Assembly (NCBI RefSeq): GCF_030285665.1
Contig: NZ_CP127295.1
Coordinates: 5,828,001-5,892,000 of the forward strand
Reading direction: 5' to 3'
DNA: 64,000 bases
Origin: Amycolatopsis mongoliensis
GTDB taxonomy: Bacteria; Actinomycetota; Actinomycetes; Mycobacteriales; Pseudonocardiaceae
Shown: one piece after another, positions 8,189 through 15,680 of the stretch
Numbering within the stretch: position 1 is the first letter of the stretch
Layout: each line of letters starts with the position of its first letter
Position numbers and translations under genes: made by a program
Notes under the pieces: model-generated
Database searches by the model: none
What the model was told of the DNA's origin: nothing
The model's input: only the letters and a program-made list of their open reading frames with translations

Positions 8189-9145
8189 ATGTACGGCACA
8201 TCGGAACGCCTGCTCAGGCTGCTTTCCCTGCTGCAGGCCCGGCGCGACTGGCCGGGCGCGGACCTCGCGTCGCGGCTCGAGGTCGACGTCCGCACGATCC
8301 GCCGGGACGTCGAGCGGCTGCGGTCCCTCGGCTACCCGGTGCACGCGACACCCGGCGTCGCCGGCGGCTACCGGCTCGGCGCGGGTGCCGCGCTCCCGCC
8401 GCTGCTGCTGGACGACGACGAGGCGGTCGCCGTCGCGGTCGGCCTGCGCACGGCGGCGAGCGGCACGGTCAGCGGCATCGAGGAGACGTCGGTGCGCGCG
8501 CTGGCGAAGCTGGAGCAGGTGCTGCCGGCGCGGTTGCGGCCGCGGGTGAGCGCGCTGCAGGCGGCGACGATGTCCCTCCCGGGTGGCGGCCCGACGGTCG
8601 ACGCTTCGGTGCTGACGGTGATCGCGGCGGCCTGCCGCGACCACGAGCGCCTGCGCTTCGGCTACGGCGACCGCGCGGGCACCGAGACGGAACGGTCGGT
8701 CGAGCCGCTGCGCCTGGTCCACACCGGACGGCGCTGGTACCTGGTGGCGTTCGACCTCGACCGCGACGGCTGGCGCACGTTCCGCGTGGACCGCATCACG
8801 GGCGTCCCGGCGCCGAGCTTCCGCTTCGCGCCGCGCGAACCCCCGGCCGAGGACCTGGCGGCGTACGTGTCGCGCCAGATTTCGTCGGCGCCGTACCCGC
8901 ACCAGTTCGTGCTGCGGGTGGCCGCCCCGGCGGCGGTGCTGTCCGAGCGCATCCCGCCGACGGTCGGCGCGGTGGAGCCGATCGACGAGCACAGCTGCCG
9001 GGTCCGGACCGGGGCGAACACCCTGGACACGGTGCCGTACTACCTGGCGCAGTGGGGGTACGACTTCGTGGTGGAGGAGGCGCCGCCGGGCCTGGTGGAG
9101 CGGCTGCGGGCGGTGGCCGAGCGCTTCGCCCGGGCGGTGGGCTGA
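8189..9145 (+). CDS. HTH-WYL transcriptional regulator 1 (YafY/PafBC type)
   Basis: 318 residues: an N-terminal HTH_11 (TSERLLRLLSLLQARRDWPG, recognition helix VRTIRRDVERLR), then a WYL ligand-binding domain (RWYLVAFDLDRDGWRTFRVD) and a WCX C-terminal region. The ATG at 8189 is preferred over the one at 8168 because the latter would place the start codon inside the palindromic operator. It is divergent from the deaminase/oxygenase operon, its probable target. It is closely paralogous to the regulator at 10915. Confidence 0.85.
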   Translation: MYGTSERLLRLLSLLQARRDWPGADLASRLEVDVRTIRRDVERLRSLGYPVHATPGVAGGYRLGAGAALPPLLLDDDEAVAVAVGLRTAASGTVSGIEETSVRALAKLEQVLPARLRPRVSALQAATMSLPGGGPTVDASVLTVIAAACRDHERLRFGYGDRAGTETERSVEPLRLVHTGRRWYLVAFDLDRDGWRTFRVDRITGVPAPSFRFAPREPPAEDLAAYVSRQISSAPYPHQFVLRVAAPAAVLSERIPPTVGAVEPIDEHSCRVRTGANTLDTVPYYLAQWGYDFVVEEAPPGLVERLRAVAERFARAVG

Positions 9146-9220
9146 AGGGCCCCTTCGTGCGCGTGAGGCGCTGAAGAGGCCCTTCCGCTCCTCGGATGCG
9201 AGGAAGGCGCCCTTCAGCCC
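9139..9220. terminator. Long inverted repeat between convergent genes
   Basis: Arms of 18 bases, GGGCTGAAGGGCCCCTTC (9139-9156) and GAAGGCGCCCTTCAGCCC (9203-9220), pair with one mismatch and run into both flanking stop codons. A related GAAGAGGCCCTTCC unit lies between them. It probably acts as a bidirectional terminator; the GAAGGGCCCCTTC unit looks like a dispersed repeat. Confidence 0.65.
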
Positions 9221-10302
9221 GCCGCCACCCGCGCCCGGTCGCTTTCCCCGTCGCTCAGGAAGGCCGCCAACGCGCTTCCCTCCTCGGCGACCTCGCGGCG
9301 TTCGGGCTTGGTCAACCGCCGCAACGGCCGCACCACCACCGTTTCGGCCGCCACCGTCCAGGTCGCCGAAACCCGGCCGTCCACCAGCACCACCCGTTCG
9401 CCCGCGACCGAGAGGCCGCGGTGGGCGTCGTCGATGATGCGGGTCCGGTCGTCGTAGCCGAGGATCGCGTTGTCGAACGCCGGCAGGAACCGCACCGGGG
9501 CCGGCGTGTCCGGGCCGGGGCGGGGCGCGTCCGGCAGGTCGAGCAGCTCCCGGCCCCGCTCGTCGCGGAAGGCCACCAGGTCCTCGCGCACCGCTTTCAC
9601 CGCGGCCGGCAGCCCGGCCAGGCCGCACCACGCGCGCAGGTCCGCCGTCGCCGCCGGACCGAACGCGGCCAGGTAGCGCTTCACCAGTGCCCGCCCGACT
9701 TCGTCGTCCGGGTGGAGCGGGTCGACCTCGCGGCCCAGCCACGACGCGAGCGGCAGGTTCCGCACGCCCGCCCGGGCGCGCCACAGTCCCCGGGGCGGCA
9801 GCTGCGCCACCGGGATCAGGGCCGCGACGAGCATTTCGCCGAGGGGCCGCGGCCCGGCGGAAGGCCACCGGTCCGCGACCGCCCTGGCCAGCTCGGCCAT
9901 CGAGCGGGGCTCGCCGTCGGCCAGGACGGCCCGGCCCGCCGCCGCGAGCTCGTCGAGGTCCACCCCGTCGAGCTCGCGGCGGTAGGTGCCGAGGACGCGC
10001 TGGCGCAGCATGGCGTCGAAGCGCGCCCGCCACGCCAGGACGTCCTCGGCGGTGAGCAGGTGGACGGTCCGGCGCATCAGGTGCGTGCGCACCACGCGCC
10101 GCTCGGCGAGCAAGTCCGACAGCGCCGCCGGGTCGAACGCGCGCAGCCGGGACCACAGCCCGGTGAAGGGTTCCTGCGGCTCCTGCGCCTGCAGGCCGCC
10201 GAGGTGCGCGACGGCGGCGTGCACCGGCAGCGCGGCGCGGTCGAGCAGCAGTTGCCGGGCGAGCGTCGCGCGGTTGAGCGACCGGGCGTCCAGCACCGTC
10301 AC
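9214..10302 (-). CDS. Winged-helix DNA-binding domain protein (HTH_42/AlkZ-like)
   Basis: 362 residues of the PF06224 family, whose characterised members include AlkZ-type DNA glycosylases acting on interstrand cross-links. Family features seen: LGGLQAQEPQEPFTGLWSRL near the N-terminus, RTHLMRRTVHLLTAEDV, and PAFDNAILGYDDRTRII near the C-terminus. AlkZ's catalytic QxQ motif may correspond to LQAQ here, but I cannot align it with certainty. The GTG at 10302 is supported by a four-base GTGA overlap with the upstream DinB-like gene, meaning translational coupling. Confidence 0.78.
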   Translation of the reverse strand: MTVLDARSLNRATLARQLLLDRAALPVHAAVAHLGGLQAQEPQEPFTGLWSRLRAFDPAALSDLLAERRVVRTHLMRRTVHLLTAEDVLAWRARFDAMLRQRVLGTYRRELDGVDLDELAAAGRAVLADGEPRSMAELARAVADRWPSAGPRPLGEMLVAALIPVAQLPPRGLWRARAGVRNLPLASWLGREVDPLHPDDEVGRALVKRYLAAFGPAATADLRAWCGLAGLPAAVKAVREDLVAFRDERGRELLDLPDAPRPGPDTPAPVRFLPAFDNAILGYDDRTRIIDDAHRGLSVAGERVVLVDGRVSATWTVAAETVVVRPLRRLTKPERREVAEEGSALAAFLSDGESDRARVAAG

Positions 10303-10853
10303 GTCGACTTCTGGCCGTCGAGCGTCTCGCGGAGGATGTCCGCGTGGCCGGCGTGCTGGGCGGTCTCGGCGATGACGTGCAGCACGGCCCGCCGCGCGGT
10401 CCACACCGTGCCCGGCCGGTTCCACGGTGCTTCCGGCAGCGGGTGCGTCGCGGAGAGTTCGGGCACCGTGCGGATGACGTCCTCGCTGCGCTTCGCGACG
10501 TCTTCGTAGCGCGCGAGGACGCCGGCCAGGGTGTCGCCGGGCTGCATGGCGAACTCGTTCTGGTGGTCGATCGCCCATTGCGGGTATTCGCGGGCGGTCC
10601 CGGCCGCCATGTCCGCCCAGGTCACGCCGTCGGGCAGGTCGTAGCGCATGGCCGACGGGCCGTCGACGACGAAGCGCAGCCAGTTCTCCTCCATGGACGC
10701 GACGTGCTTGACGAGCCCGCCGAGGCACAGCGCGCTGACGGTCGGCCGCGCGCCGGCCTGCTCGTCGGTGAGGCCGTTCGTGGCGGTGATGAGGGCGGCT
10801 CGCGCGGTCGCCAGCTCGGCGATGAGGTCGGCGCGTTCGGTTTCGTGGGTCAT
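10299..10853 (-). CDS. DinB-fold (mycothiol-transferase-like, DUF664) protein
   Basis: 184 residues. The four-helix DinB fold is indicated by the metal-binding His residues in LGGLVKHVASMEENW and HVIAETAQHAGHADILRE, spaced as in mycothiol-dependent S-transferases of actinobacteria. Such enzymes detoxify electrophiles. Pairing with an AlkZ-like protein suggests a small response module for alkylating agents (inference). It is divergent from WYL regulator 2 with the palindromic operator between them, so it is probably that regulator's target. Confidence 0.8.
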   Translation of the reverse strand: MTHETERADLIAELATARAALITATNGLTDEQAGARPTVSALCLGGLVKHVASMEENWLRFVVDGPSAMRYDLPDGVTWADMAAGTAREYPQWAIDHQNEFAMQPGDTLAGVLARYEDVAKRSEDVIRTVPELSATHPLPEAPWNRPGTVWTARRAVLHVIAETAQHAGHADILRETLDGQKST

Positions 10854-10871
10854 GGGACCACCGTGTCAGGG

Positions 10872-10896
10872 GTAGCGGACAGGGTGTGTCCGCTAC
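10872..10896. promoter_or_regulatory. WYL-regulator operator, copy 2
   Basis: Perfect 10-base inverted repeat GTAGCGGACA (10872-10881), GGGTG spacer, TGTCCGCTAC (10887-10896). The core GCGGAC-N7-GTCCGC is identical to copy 1 in sequence and spacing. It ends 18 bases before the WYL2 ATG and lies upstream of the divergent DinB-like gene. Confidence 0.72.
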
Positions 10897-10914
10897 TGCG
10901 GGCAAAATCGGGGT

Positions 10915-11844
10915 ATGCCGAAAACTTCCGCGCGCCTGCTCGCCCTGCTGTCGCTGCTCCAGGCCCGCCGCGACTGGCCGGGGACGCTCCTGGCCGAGCG
11001 CCTGGAGGTGAGCGCGCGCACGGTCCGCCGCGACGTCGACCGCCTGCGCGAGCTCGGCTACCCGATCGTGACGGCCAAGGGCCCCGACGGCGGCTACCGG
11101 CTCGGCGCGGGCGCGGACCTGCCGCCGCTGCTGTTCGACGACGAGCAGGCGGTCGCCCTCGCGGTGGCGCTGCGGACGGTCACCGGCGGCGGGATCGAGG
11201 AAGCGGCGGCGCGGGCCCTGACCACGGTCCGGCAGGTGATGCCGGCCCGGCTGCGCCACCGCGTCGACGCGCTGCACGTCACGGCGGTTTCCGCGGGGCC
11301 GCCGGTGGACCCGTCGGTGCTGGCGACGCTGAGCGCGGCGGTCCACGCGCGTGAGGTGCTGCGGTTCGACTACGCGTCCTCGGACGCGCCGCGCCGAGCC
11401 GAGCCGCACCACCTGGTGACGAGAAGCGGGCGCTGGTACCTGGTGGCGTGGGACCTCGACCGCGCGGACTGGCGCACGTTCCGCGTCGACCGGGTGACGC
11501 CGCGGGTCCCGACCGGACCTCGCTTCGAGCTGCGCGACCTGCCCGGAGGAGACGTGGCGGCGTTCGTGGCGGACCGGTTCTCGGGCAAGGACGGCGGCGA
11601 GTGGCCGTGCCGAGGCGAGGTGATCCTGGACCTGCCGGCGCGGGTGGTGTCGACGTACGCCGGCGACGGCGTGGTGGCGGAGCTGGGGCCGGATCGCTGC
11701 CGGCTGGTGCTGGGGGCCTGGTCGTGGGCCGGCTTGGCGGCGTCGATCGGCCGGTTCGACGCGGACATCGAGGTGGTCGGACCGGCGGAGTTGAAGGAAG
11801 CGTTCGCGCGGCTGGCCCACCGCTACATCGCGGCGGCCGGCTGA
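10915..11844 (+). CDS. HTH-WYL transcriptional regulator 2
   Basis: 309 residues with the same order as regulator 1: HTH_11 (SARLLALLSLLQARRDWPGT, TVRRDVDRLREL), WYL domain (RWYLVAWDLDRADWRTFRVD) and WCX tail. The near identity of the HTH helices explains why both promoters share one operator core. It is divergent from the DinB-like/winged-helix operon. It ends eight bases before the convergent TetR gene. Confidence 0.85.
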   Translation: MPKTSARLLALLSLLQARRDWPGTLLAERLEVSARTVRRDVDRLRELGYPIVTAKGPDGGYRLGAGADLPPLLFDDEQAVALAVALRTVTGGGIEEAAARALTTVRQVMPARLRHRVDALHVTAVSAGPPVDPSVLATLSAAVHAREVLRFDYASSDAPRRAEPHHLVTRSGRWYLVAWDLDRADWRTFRVDRVTPRVPTGPRFELRDLPGGDVAAFVADRFSGKDGGEWPCRGEVILDLPARVVSTYAGDGVVAELGPDRCRLVLGAWSWAGLAASIGRFDADIEVVGPAELKEAFARLAHRYIAAAG

Positions 11845-11852
11845 ACGACCGC

Positions 11853-12485
11853 TCAGTCTGTGACCGGCGTCTCAGGTCGAGCCGCGCCGAGCATCCGCAG
11901 CACGAGCCCGCCGTACTCCTTGCCGAGCGTGGTCGGCGTCTGCCGGGCCCGCTCGCTGTACCAGCGGGCGACGTCGACGCCCAGGGAGAGCACGGCGCGG
12001 GCCGAAATATGGGCGTCGGACACGGTGAACACGCCGGCCTCGACGCCGTCCGCGATGACGTCGCGGACGATGCGCTCGATGCGCCGGCGCAGCTCGGCGA
12101 CCACTTCGAACTCCTGCTCGGGCAGCGCCTGCAGCTCGTACTGCACGACCCGGGCGACGGTGTGGCGCCGCGCGTGCCAGGCGACGAAGTCCTCGACGAT
12201 CAGCCGGATCCGCTCGACGGGATCGGACTCCTTCGCGACGACGTTCTCGACGAGGGCGAGGGTCTGCTCGTGCCCGTACCGGCTGATGGCGAAGAGCAGC
12301 GCGGCCTTCGAGGGAAAGTGCACGTAGAGCGCGGCAGGGCTCATCCCGGCGGCGCCGGCGATGTCCCGCGTGGTGGTGGCGTGGTAGCCACGCTTGGCGA
12401 AGGCTTCCACCCCGGCGAGCATCAGCCGCCGAGCGGTCTCGGGCTGCACATCCGGCCACAGTTCCGCCGACAGCGACATCGTCAT
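11853..12485 (-). CDS. TetR-family regulator
   Basis: 210 residues. The N-terminal HTH (RRLMLAGVEAFAKRGYHATTTRDIAGAAGMSPAALYVHF) is typical of TetR repressors; the C-terminal helical domain is of unknown ligand specificity. Of two nearby ATGs, 12485 is chosen because GGGAGG sits eight bases upstream. No target operon is adjacent. An inverted repeat at 12585-12603, about 100 bases upstream, is a candidate autoregulatory site. Confidence 0.82.
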   Translation of the reverse strand: MTMSLSAELWPDVQPETARRLMLAGVEAFAKRGYHATTTRDIAGAAGMSPAALYVHFPSKAALLFAISRYGHEQTLALVENVVAKESDPVERIRLIVEDFVAWHARRHTVARVVQYELQALPEQEFEVVAELRRRIERIVRDVIADGVEAGVFTVSDAHISARAVLSLGVDVARWYSERARQTPTTLGKEYGGLVLRMLGAARPETPVTD

Positions 12486-13283
12486 CCGCCGATCCTCCCA
12501 GATCGCACCGCCCGAGTGGCGGGCACGACGCCAGCCTCGATCGACCCCATTGTAAGCGGGCGCTTTGTCAGTGTGTCTGGGATGCATCCCCGAAATGGGG
12601 ATGTCATGCCGGTCAGGCTGGCGCTCTGACAGTCGAGTGCGACTCCTGGGCCGCCTGCAATGCCAAGCATCAGTAGAACGTGTGTTCGATGATCTGGTAG
12701 TGTCAGCACCGCGGTGGCGCGGCCGCAGGGGAAGTGCGATCCGCGCCACCGCGTCCCCTCGGAGGCACCACGCAGACCACCGTGGCCCTGAGTGCCCCAA
12801 GCTGACCGGCACGCTGGTTGTCGAGGGCACCTACGACCTCGTCGATGCGTGGGAGGTCGTGATGGGCTCCTCGTCAGCGTGACCAGGTCTCTGCCCGCCC
12901 ACTCGAACTCGACCGTCCCGCCCTCGCCGGCCTTGCCCAGCTCAGCGGCCACACCGAACACACGCTCCAGCTCGCCCTGACGCTGACGTTGCTCCCCGGC
13001 GGCTGGAATCGGCCTGCCGGTCGACTGCGTCAACGATCTCGTTCCCGCCCAAATGCTCGGGCGGGAAAGGACGGTTGCCGGCGCTGCTCGCCGGGAAGGG
13101 GCACCCCGATCATCGCGATCGTGGAACTATCCTCATAGGCCATCTGGGGAAATCGGGCGCGATGGTCGATGGGTTAGTGGTCCGCCGTTCGCGCGTCGCA
13201 AGCATGACTGGCGTGAAACAGACCGGGCGACGTCGCTCGGGTTCGTCGCCGCCCGGCCTGTACTCGGTTGTGGGCTCCGCGGC
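12486..13283. other. 798-base intergenic region with orphan hairpins
   Basis: No credible gene on either strand. Three inverted repeats are present: CATCCCC/GGGGATG (12585-12603, five-base loop), CGCGGTGGCGCGG/CCGCGCCACCGCG (12710-12722 and 12741-12753) and TTCCCGCCC/GGGCGGGAA (13042-13067, eight-base loop). The last two look like terminators with no gene in front of them, which suggests that genes have been lost here. Short stretches keep coding-like bias (around 12880-13030), but no family is recognisable. Confidence 0.5.
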
Positions 13284-14441
13284 TCAGCTTGTGCTGCGGG
13301 TGAGTGCGCGGGCGATGACGTTGCGCTGGACTTCGCTGGTGCCTTCGCCGATTTCCAGGATCTTGGCGTCGGCGTAGAAGCGGGAGATGGTGGATTCGCG
13401 GATGAAGCCGTAGCCGCCGTGGATTTGGACGCTTTCGCTGGCCGCGCGGTTCGCGACTTCGGACGCGTACAGCTTCGCCATCGCTGCTGCGGTGCCGAAG
13501 GGGCGGCCCTGGTCGGCGAGCCAGGCGGCGTTGTAGACCAGCCAGCGGGCCGCGGCGATTTCGGTCGCCATGTCGGCGAGTTTGTGGCCCACGGCTTGGA
13601 AGCTGTGCAGCGGCCGGCCGAACTGCTCGCGTTCACCGGCGTGGCGGACGGCGAGGTCGAGGGCCTTCTGGGCGAGGGAGAGCGACAGGGCGGCGACGCT
13701 GATCCGGCCACCGTCGAGGACTTCGAGGAACTGGCGGAGTCCGTTGCCTTCTTCGCCGATCATGTGGTCGTCGCTGATCCAGCAGTTGGTGAAGACCAGT
13801 TCGCGGGTGTCGAGCGCGTGCCAGCCCAGTTTTTTCAGCTGCCGGCCCTTTGCGTAGCCGTCGGTGCCGTCGGGGACGAAGAAGGTGCCGAAGCGCTTCG
13901 AGCCATTCGAGTTCTCGCCGGTGACAGCCAGGACGGTCACGCCGAGGCTCATCTCGGTGCCGGCGTTGCTGATGAACATCTTGGTGCCGTCCAGCACCCA
14001 GCCGCCGTCGGCCCGTCGGGCCCGGGTCCGGATCCCCGCGGCGTCGGAGCCCGCGGTCGGTTCGGTCAGGCCGAACGCGCCGAGTGCCTCGCCCTCGGCG
14101 AGCGGGCGCAGCCAGCGTTCCTTCTGCTCGTGGGTGCCGAACGTGGCGAGCGGGAGAGCGGCGATGGTCGAGTGCGCGTTCCAGGCGGAGGCCACCGACT
14201 GGTCGGCCGCGCCGAACTCCTCCATGGCGGCGACGTAGGAGACGAACCCGGCGTCCGCACCGCCGTACTTCTCGTCCACCAGCATGCCCATCAGCCCGAG
14301 TCCGCCGAGCCGGCGGAAAACGCCGGTCGGGAACTCGCAGCGTTCGGACCAGCCGGCGGCGAAGGGGGCGATCTCCTTGGCTGCGAAGTCCCGGCAGAGC
14401 TGCTTCAGTGCGAGCGTTTCTTCAGGCAGGTCGAAGTCCAT
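13284..14441 (-). CDS. Acyl-CoA dehydrogenase
   Basis: 385 residues, full length for the FAD-dependent acyl-CoA dehydrogenase family (alpha,beta-desaturation of acyl-CoA). The N-terminal helical domain begins MDFDLPEETLALKQLCRDFA; the flavin region contains AFGLTEPTAGSDAAGIRT; the C-terminal signature is GGYGFIRESTISRFYADAKI with the catalytic-base position in EIGEGTSEVQRN. The ATG at 14441 has GGAGG upstream. It follows the Zn-alcohol dehydrogenase by 64 bases on the same strand, so it is probably expressed from the promoter carrying the ACCGATTGGT operator. Confidence 0.92.
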   Translation of the reverse strand: MDFDLPEETLALKQLCRDFAAKEIAPFAAGWSERCEFPTGVFRRLGGLGLMGMLVDEKYGGADAGFVSYVAAMEEFGAADQSVASAWNAHSTIAALPLATFGTHEQKERWLRPLAEGEALGAFGLTEPTAGSDAAGIRTRARRADGGWVLDGTKMFISNAGTEMSLGVTVLAVTGENSNGSKRFGTFFVPDGTDGYAKGRQLKKLGWHALDTRELVFTNCWISDDHMIGEEGNGLRQFLEVLDGGRISVAALSLSLAQKALDLAVRHAGEREQFGRPLHSFQAVGHKLADMATEIAAARWLVYNAAWLADQGRPFGTAAAMAKLYASEVANRAASESVQIHGGYGFIRESTISRFYADAKILEIGEGTSEVQRNVIARALTRSTS

Positions 14442-14505
14442 CAGTCCTCCATGCGGTGTCGTGCGGCCCTGGGAGGCTGCGTGGGGTCGGTCGTGTTCGG
14501 CGGCA

Positions 14506-15564
14506 TCAGGACCGTTCGGGTTCGAGGAGGATCTTGAGGTGGTTGCCGCGGCCGGCGGCCAGCTCGGCGAAGGCGTCCGCGCCCGCGGAGAGGGGGCGCA
14601 CCCCGGTGAGCAACGGGGTGGCATCGAGCCGTCCGGTGGCCATGAGGTCCAGGACGCGGGGGATGTCATGGTTGTAGCCGAGCGAGCCGAGGATGGTGCG
14701 TTCGAACGGGACGATCTGGGTGATCGGCAGGGCCGTCTCGGCGCCGCTGATCCCGCAGAGCACGGCTCGTCCGCCGCGGCGGACGGTCGTCACCGCCAGC
14801 TGGACCAGTTCCGGGCGGCCGGTGGCTTCGACCACGACGTCGGGGCCGACCCGGCCGGTGCGCAGGAACACCTCGCGCCGCACATCGGTGGTGGCCGGGT
14901 CGTAGACCTCGGTGGCGCCCAGCTCGGCGGCGGTGCGGGCGCGTGCGGGGACCGGCTCGCTGACGTAGATCCCAGCGGCGCCGGCGAGCTTCGCGGCCAG
15001 CAGCGCGGCGACGCCAATGGGGCCGGCGCCGAGCAGCAGCACGTTGTCGCCGGGCTGGACGGTCGCTCGCCGGATGGCGTGCAGGCCGACGGCCAGCGGC
15101 TCGGCGAGCGCGGCGAGCTGGTCGGAGACGCCGTCGGGGATCGGGACGAGGCTCTCGATGGGGACGGTGGCGTGCGAGGCGAAGCCGCCGTCGGAGGCCA
15201 GGCCGACCGAGCCGCCCTTCGCGCAGATGTGGTACTCGCCGTGCAGGCACCAGCGGCAGACGCCGCAGCGAAGGCAGGGGTCGACCGCGACGCGGGTGCC
15301 GACTTCGACCCCGGGCACGGGAGAGCCGAGCGCGACGACGGTGCCGCTCATCTCGTGCCCGAGGGTGATCGGCGGCTTCACACCGGTGAGGGGATGGGCG
15401 CCGGTCCGGATGAGGTTGGGTCCGTGGACGAACTCGTGCAGGTCCGTGCCGCAGATCCCGCAGAACGACACGGCGATGACCGCCTGCCCTGGCTCCGGTG
15501 CTGCCGGAGCACCCACATCGTCCAGGCACAGCTTGCCTTTCGCGTGCCAGCGCAACGCCTGCAC
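14506..15564 (-). CDS. Zn-dependent medium-chain alcohol dehydrogenase (2,3-butanediol dehydrogenase-like)
   Basis: 352 residues. Catalytic zinc ligands: FCGICGTDLHE and GHE. Structural zinc: a four-Cys lobe within DPCLRCGVCRWCLHGEYHIC. The Rossmann motif GAGPIGVAAL follows. The closest recognisable class is the 2,3-butanediol/sorbitol dehydrogenase group. The GTG at 15564 is chosen for its strong GGAGGTGA site. It is divergent from the fused E1 gene; butanediol and acetoin dehydrogenases are classic partners, so oxidation of a vicinal diol or hydroxyketone is plausible (inference). Confidence 0.9.
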   Translation of the reverse strand: MQALRWHAKGKLCLDDVGAPAAPEPGQAVIAVSFCGICGTDLHEFVHGPNLIRTGAHPLTGVKPPITLGHEMSGTVVALGSPVPGVEVGTRVAVDPCLRCGVCRWCLHGEYHICAKGGSVGLASDGGFASHATVPIESLVPIPDGVSDQLAALAEPLAVGLHAIRRATVQPGDNVLLLGAGPIGVAALLAAKLAGAAGIYVSEPVPARARTAAELGATEVYDPATTDVRREVFLRTGRVGPDVVVEATGRPELVQLAVTTVRRGGRAVLCGISGAETALPITQIVPFERTILGSLGYNHDIPRVLDLMATGRLDATPLLTGVRPLSAGADAFAELAAGRGNHLKILLEPERS

Positions 15565-15596
15565 GCCGATCACCTCCGACCGCGAGTTGTTTTTTC

Positions 15597-15609
15597 GACC
15601 AATCGGTAC
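15597..15609. promoter_or_regulatory. ACCGATTGGT operator, copy 1
   Basis: GACCAATCGGTAC in the divergent promoter between the Zn-ADH and E1 genes. Its complement contains ACCGATTGGT, the 10-mer found again at 19234-19243. The partial dyad (ACC...GGT) is typical of TetR-family sites in acyl-CoA catabolism. The regulator is probably the TetR encoded at 17682-18341. Confidence 0.7.
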
Positions 15610-15680
15610 AAGAATCGTCGTTCCCGGCGCGATGTCAAGAGGCCGGGCGGAAATCGATGGACGGCAAGGGCAGGAGCGCG

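Noticed and set aside
8081..10156. 691-codon minus-strand frame across the WYL1 gene
   Set aside because: Its codons are the antisense of the WYL regulator and an off-frame copy of the winged-helix gene; no domain is recognisable.
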